Assembly (NCBI GenBank): GCA_050012135.1
Contig: JBEKHT010000002.1
Coordinates: 75,841 to 139,840 of the forward strand
Reading direction: 5' to 3'
From: JBEKHT01 sp050012135
GTDB taxonomy: Bacteria; Chloroflexota; Anaerolineae; Anaerolineales; RBG-16-64-43
DNA: 64,000 nucleotides
Below the pieces are notes generated by a model. The model saw only the letters and a program-made list of their open reading frames with translations. It was not told the DNA's origin and did not search any database. The translations under genes and the position numbers were made by a program. Each line of letters starts with the position of its first letter. The first letter of the stretch is position 1. This document shows positions 62,600 to 64,000 of this stretch, one piece after another.

Positions 62600-63094
62600 C
62601 TAATCGGCTCTCCCTCGCAGGAGAGCCTCGAGTAGCAAGTTGGTTTCTCGCGCGTGCCGATCGGCATCGACAAGCCAATCAACAAAGTCGCCCGTGCCGA
62701 GCATGGGAAGAGCAACGGCTATTCCTATTAGAAACCCCTCAACGAGCTGGGTTCCCGCGATCGGCAGTGGTTTGGCCAGGATGAGGGTCACGATCGCCGA
62801 CAGGAGGGCGATGGCCATCGCTCCGAGCGTGATCCAGCCAAGAGCGCCGAAAATGCTACCGACCACTCGCAAGACTGCAAACGGCCTTTCGCGATCGACA
62901 GCCTCGAGCACCTGGTCGATCTGCCGCTGACTTGAGCCAGCGGGCACTGGAGGTGGCATTCCAAGGGAACCGAGGCGAACACCGCACTGGGGACAGAACT
63001 GGTTGCTGACAGGGTGCAGATTTCCGCAATTCGGGCATTTGATCGTTTCCCAGGTGCCCGTCTTCCTTGCTGAATTGTCGGGGTTTTCGACCAC
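62600..63094 (-). CDS. zinc-ribbon membrane protein
   Basis: A 164-residue protein with an N-terminal zinc ribbon (Cys20-Cys23 and Cys34-Cys37, KCPNCGNLHPVSNQFCPQCG), a hydrophilic linker, and two TM segments (about 72-100 and 112-134). GAGGAGAG lies 6 nt before the GTG start. Such zinc-ribbon membrane proteins are common in actinobacteria and Chloroflexota-like genomes with no settled function. It stands alone, downstream of folD in the opposite sense of order but on the same strand. Confidence 0.7.
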   Translation of the reverse strand: MVENPDNSARKTGTWETIKCPNCGNLHPVSNQFCPQCGVRLGSLGMPPPVPAGSSQRQIDQVLEAVDRERPFAVLRVVGSIFGALGWITLGAMAIALLSAIVTLILAKPLPIAGTQLVEGFLIGIAVALPMLGTGDFVDWLVDADRHARETNLLLEALLRGRAD

Positions 63095-64000
63095 TGGTCA
63101 CTCTCCTCATACGTGCACATGTGGTTCACAAGTGTTTCCACAGAACTCGTGTGGCGACTTCCCCAGGCCCCTTCGGCTCGCCCATTGCAAGGGCCTTGGC
63201 AACGCTCGCATGTCCTCCAGATTCTTGCTGATTGCATGGTCCCTTGCTCTGGCGGGCAATTCGTAACCGGACCATCGGCAGAGTTCCCCCGCAGCCGCTC
63301 GCGGTTCAGACGGCCTCTCCATTGTCACAATCTCATTTCCCTGGGCATTTCGCCCAAGACGGTTTCGCGGCTTGGGCAGGAGCCGCACTCTCCTCCCCTG
63401 CAGGTTGCTTCTGCTATTCTTCAGTGATGACACTTTGGCGATTAGTTTCTTAGGCCTCTTCTTGCCACGAGTGGAATTGGGCACAAACCGATCCATCACA
63501 CAAGCACGGCTCAAGATCTGCGCCCTGACATCGCGGGCGAGAGCGGTCTAGGGCGGGAATGGTACTGAACCATTGGATTAATGACAAACGGGCTGCACTG
63601 GGTGGGGGGTCGGTAGATCGTGTGGAGCGCTCTGAACTAGGTCGAGCATTGGACGTGAAGCAACACCGCAGGAAGGCGGTCGTTTGTCTCTCTCTTCAGC
63701 TGGGTCATCAGGCGCCGACCCTTCGCCTTGTGCTGAAGCGGGGCCGAGAGCATTACGGGCCCAGGTGACGCAGGGCGAGGCTTGGCTGAGGCGATGCTCT
63801 GCCTCGTTCTCAGCGAGCGTGTTCCAACCAATCCCAAGGGGCAGGGAAGGATCATGGGAATAGAGGCGCAGACTCGCCTGCGAAGCTTTCCTTCCCGGCG
63901 ACCTACGCTTCGGGAGACGATACTCGGGTGAAAGGTGGTTTGGCACTTGGTTCCCAACTGCAAGATCCTGCCGCGGATGTAATGGACTTCTGACATCCAA
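63095..64000. other. window end, no supported gene
   Basis: About 900 nt to the end of the window. Several minus-strand frames of 100-140 codons exist between 63578 and 64000, but they are rich in Arg, Ser, Pro and Ala with no start signal and no recognisable family. A gene entering from beyond the window cannot be excluded. Confidence 0.35.

Noticed and set aside
63578..64000. Overlapping minus-strand frames of 119 and 140 codons
   Set aside because: Random-like composition without start signals or recognisable domains; not supported as genes.

Overview
The window is GC-rich bacterial DNA, densely coded on both strands. Gene content suggests a Chloroflexota-like organism (Anaerolineae-type): very large N-terminal-NTPase/C-terminal-BTAD regulators, an ArsR-plus-binding-domain remnant, TrmI, PgpH and roadblock genes. 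This is inferred from protein families only; there is no rRNA to confirm it. Several genes appear to start on leaderless mRNAs, with a -10 hexamer 6-8 nt before the start codon. At least three genes are decayed.

Layout. 0.2-5.3 kb: an APC permease with a small partner, a UPF0104 flippase-like protein, a decayed unidentified gene and Sua5/TsaC. 6.1-11.9 kb (accessory): a 1073-aa BTAD regulator, a 74-aa peptide made mostly of six PPSGGGSFM repeats, a small LigA-fold/NHLP-clan-like protein, and a GAF histidine kinase that lacks its phosphoacceptor histidine. 11.9-16.3 kb: a housekeeping block on the minus strand (endonuclease IV-like, DgkA, YbeY, PgpH, YqeY). 17.2-20.3 kb: a second BTAD regulator. 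20.9-31.7 kb: NUDIX, a TPR/zinc-ribbon pseudogene, TrmI, an M20 peptidase, a D-Ala-D-Ala-ligase-like ATP-grasp enzyme, a P-loop kinase-like protein, a SpoIIE-type phosphatase, a roadblock protein, CTP synthase, an FAD oxidoreductase and a DUF488 protein. 32.3-33.9 kb: rpe and pgl (pentose phosphate pathway). 34.3-41.9 kb: NiFe-hydrogenase maturation genes hypA, then hypB-F-C-D, an embedded methyltransferase, and hypE. 42-45.6 kb: an ArsR-type pseudogene, two alpha/beta hydrolases and a dual-CDGSH iron-sulfur protein. 45.8-48.4 kb: tRNA-Met and an operon of two exported-looking but signal-less HtrA-like proteases with a pseudo-receiver LuxR regulator. 48.6-52.3 kb: a monoacylglycerol-lipase-like hydrolase, a small membrane protein, a dienelactone hydrolase and DegV. 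53-59.7 kb: two lipoproteins, convergent with a Dlt-like acyl-transfer operon. 61-63.1 kb: folD and a zinc-ribbon membrane protein.

The two most unusual systems are these. (1) An operon at 59748-54737 repeats the D-alanylation (dlt) logic: a 42-aa single-TM microprotein ending WIYQGF (DltX-like), an MBOAT, an SGNH protein, a carrier protein and an AMP ligase. The ligase looks like a fatty-acyl-AMP ligase, so the group transferred may be something other than D-alanine. (2) The locus at 6.1-11.8 kb combines a repeat peptide, a LigA-like small protein, a giant regulator and a phosphoacceptor-less kinase. No processing enzyme is nearby, so its function is open.
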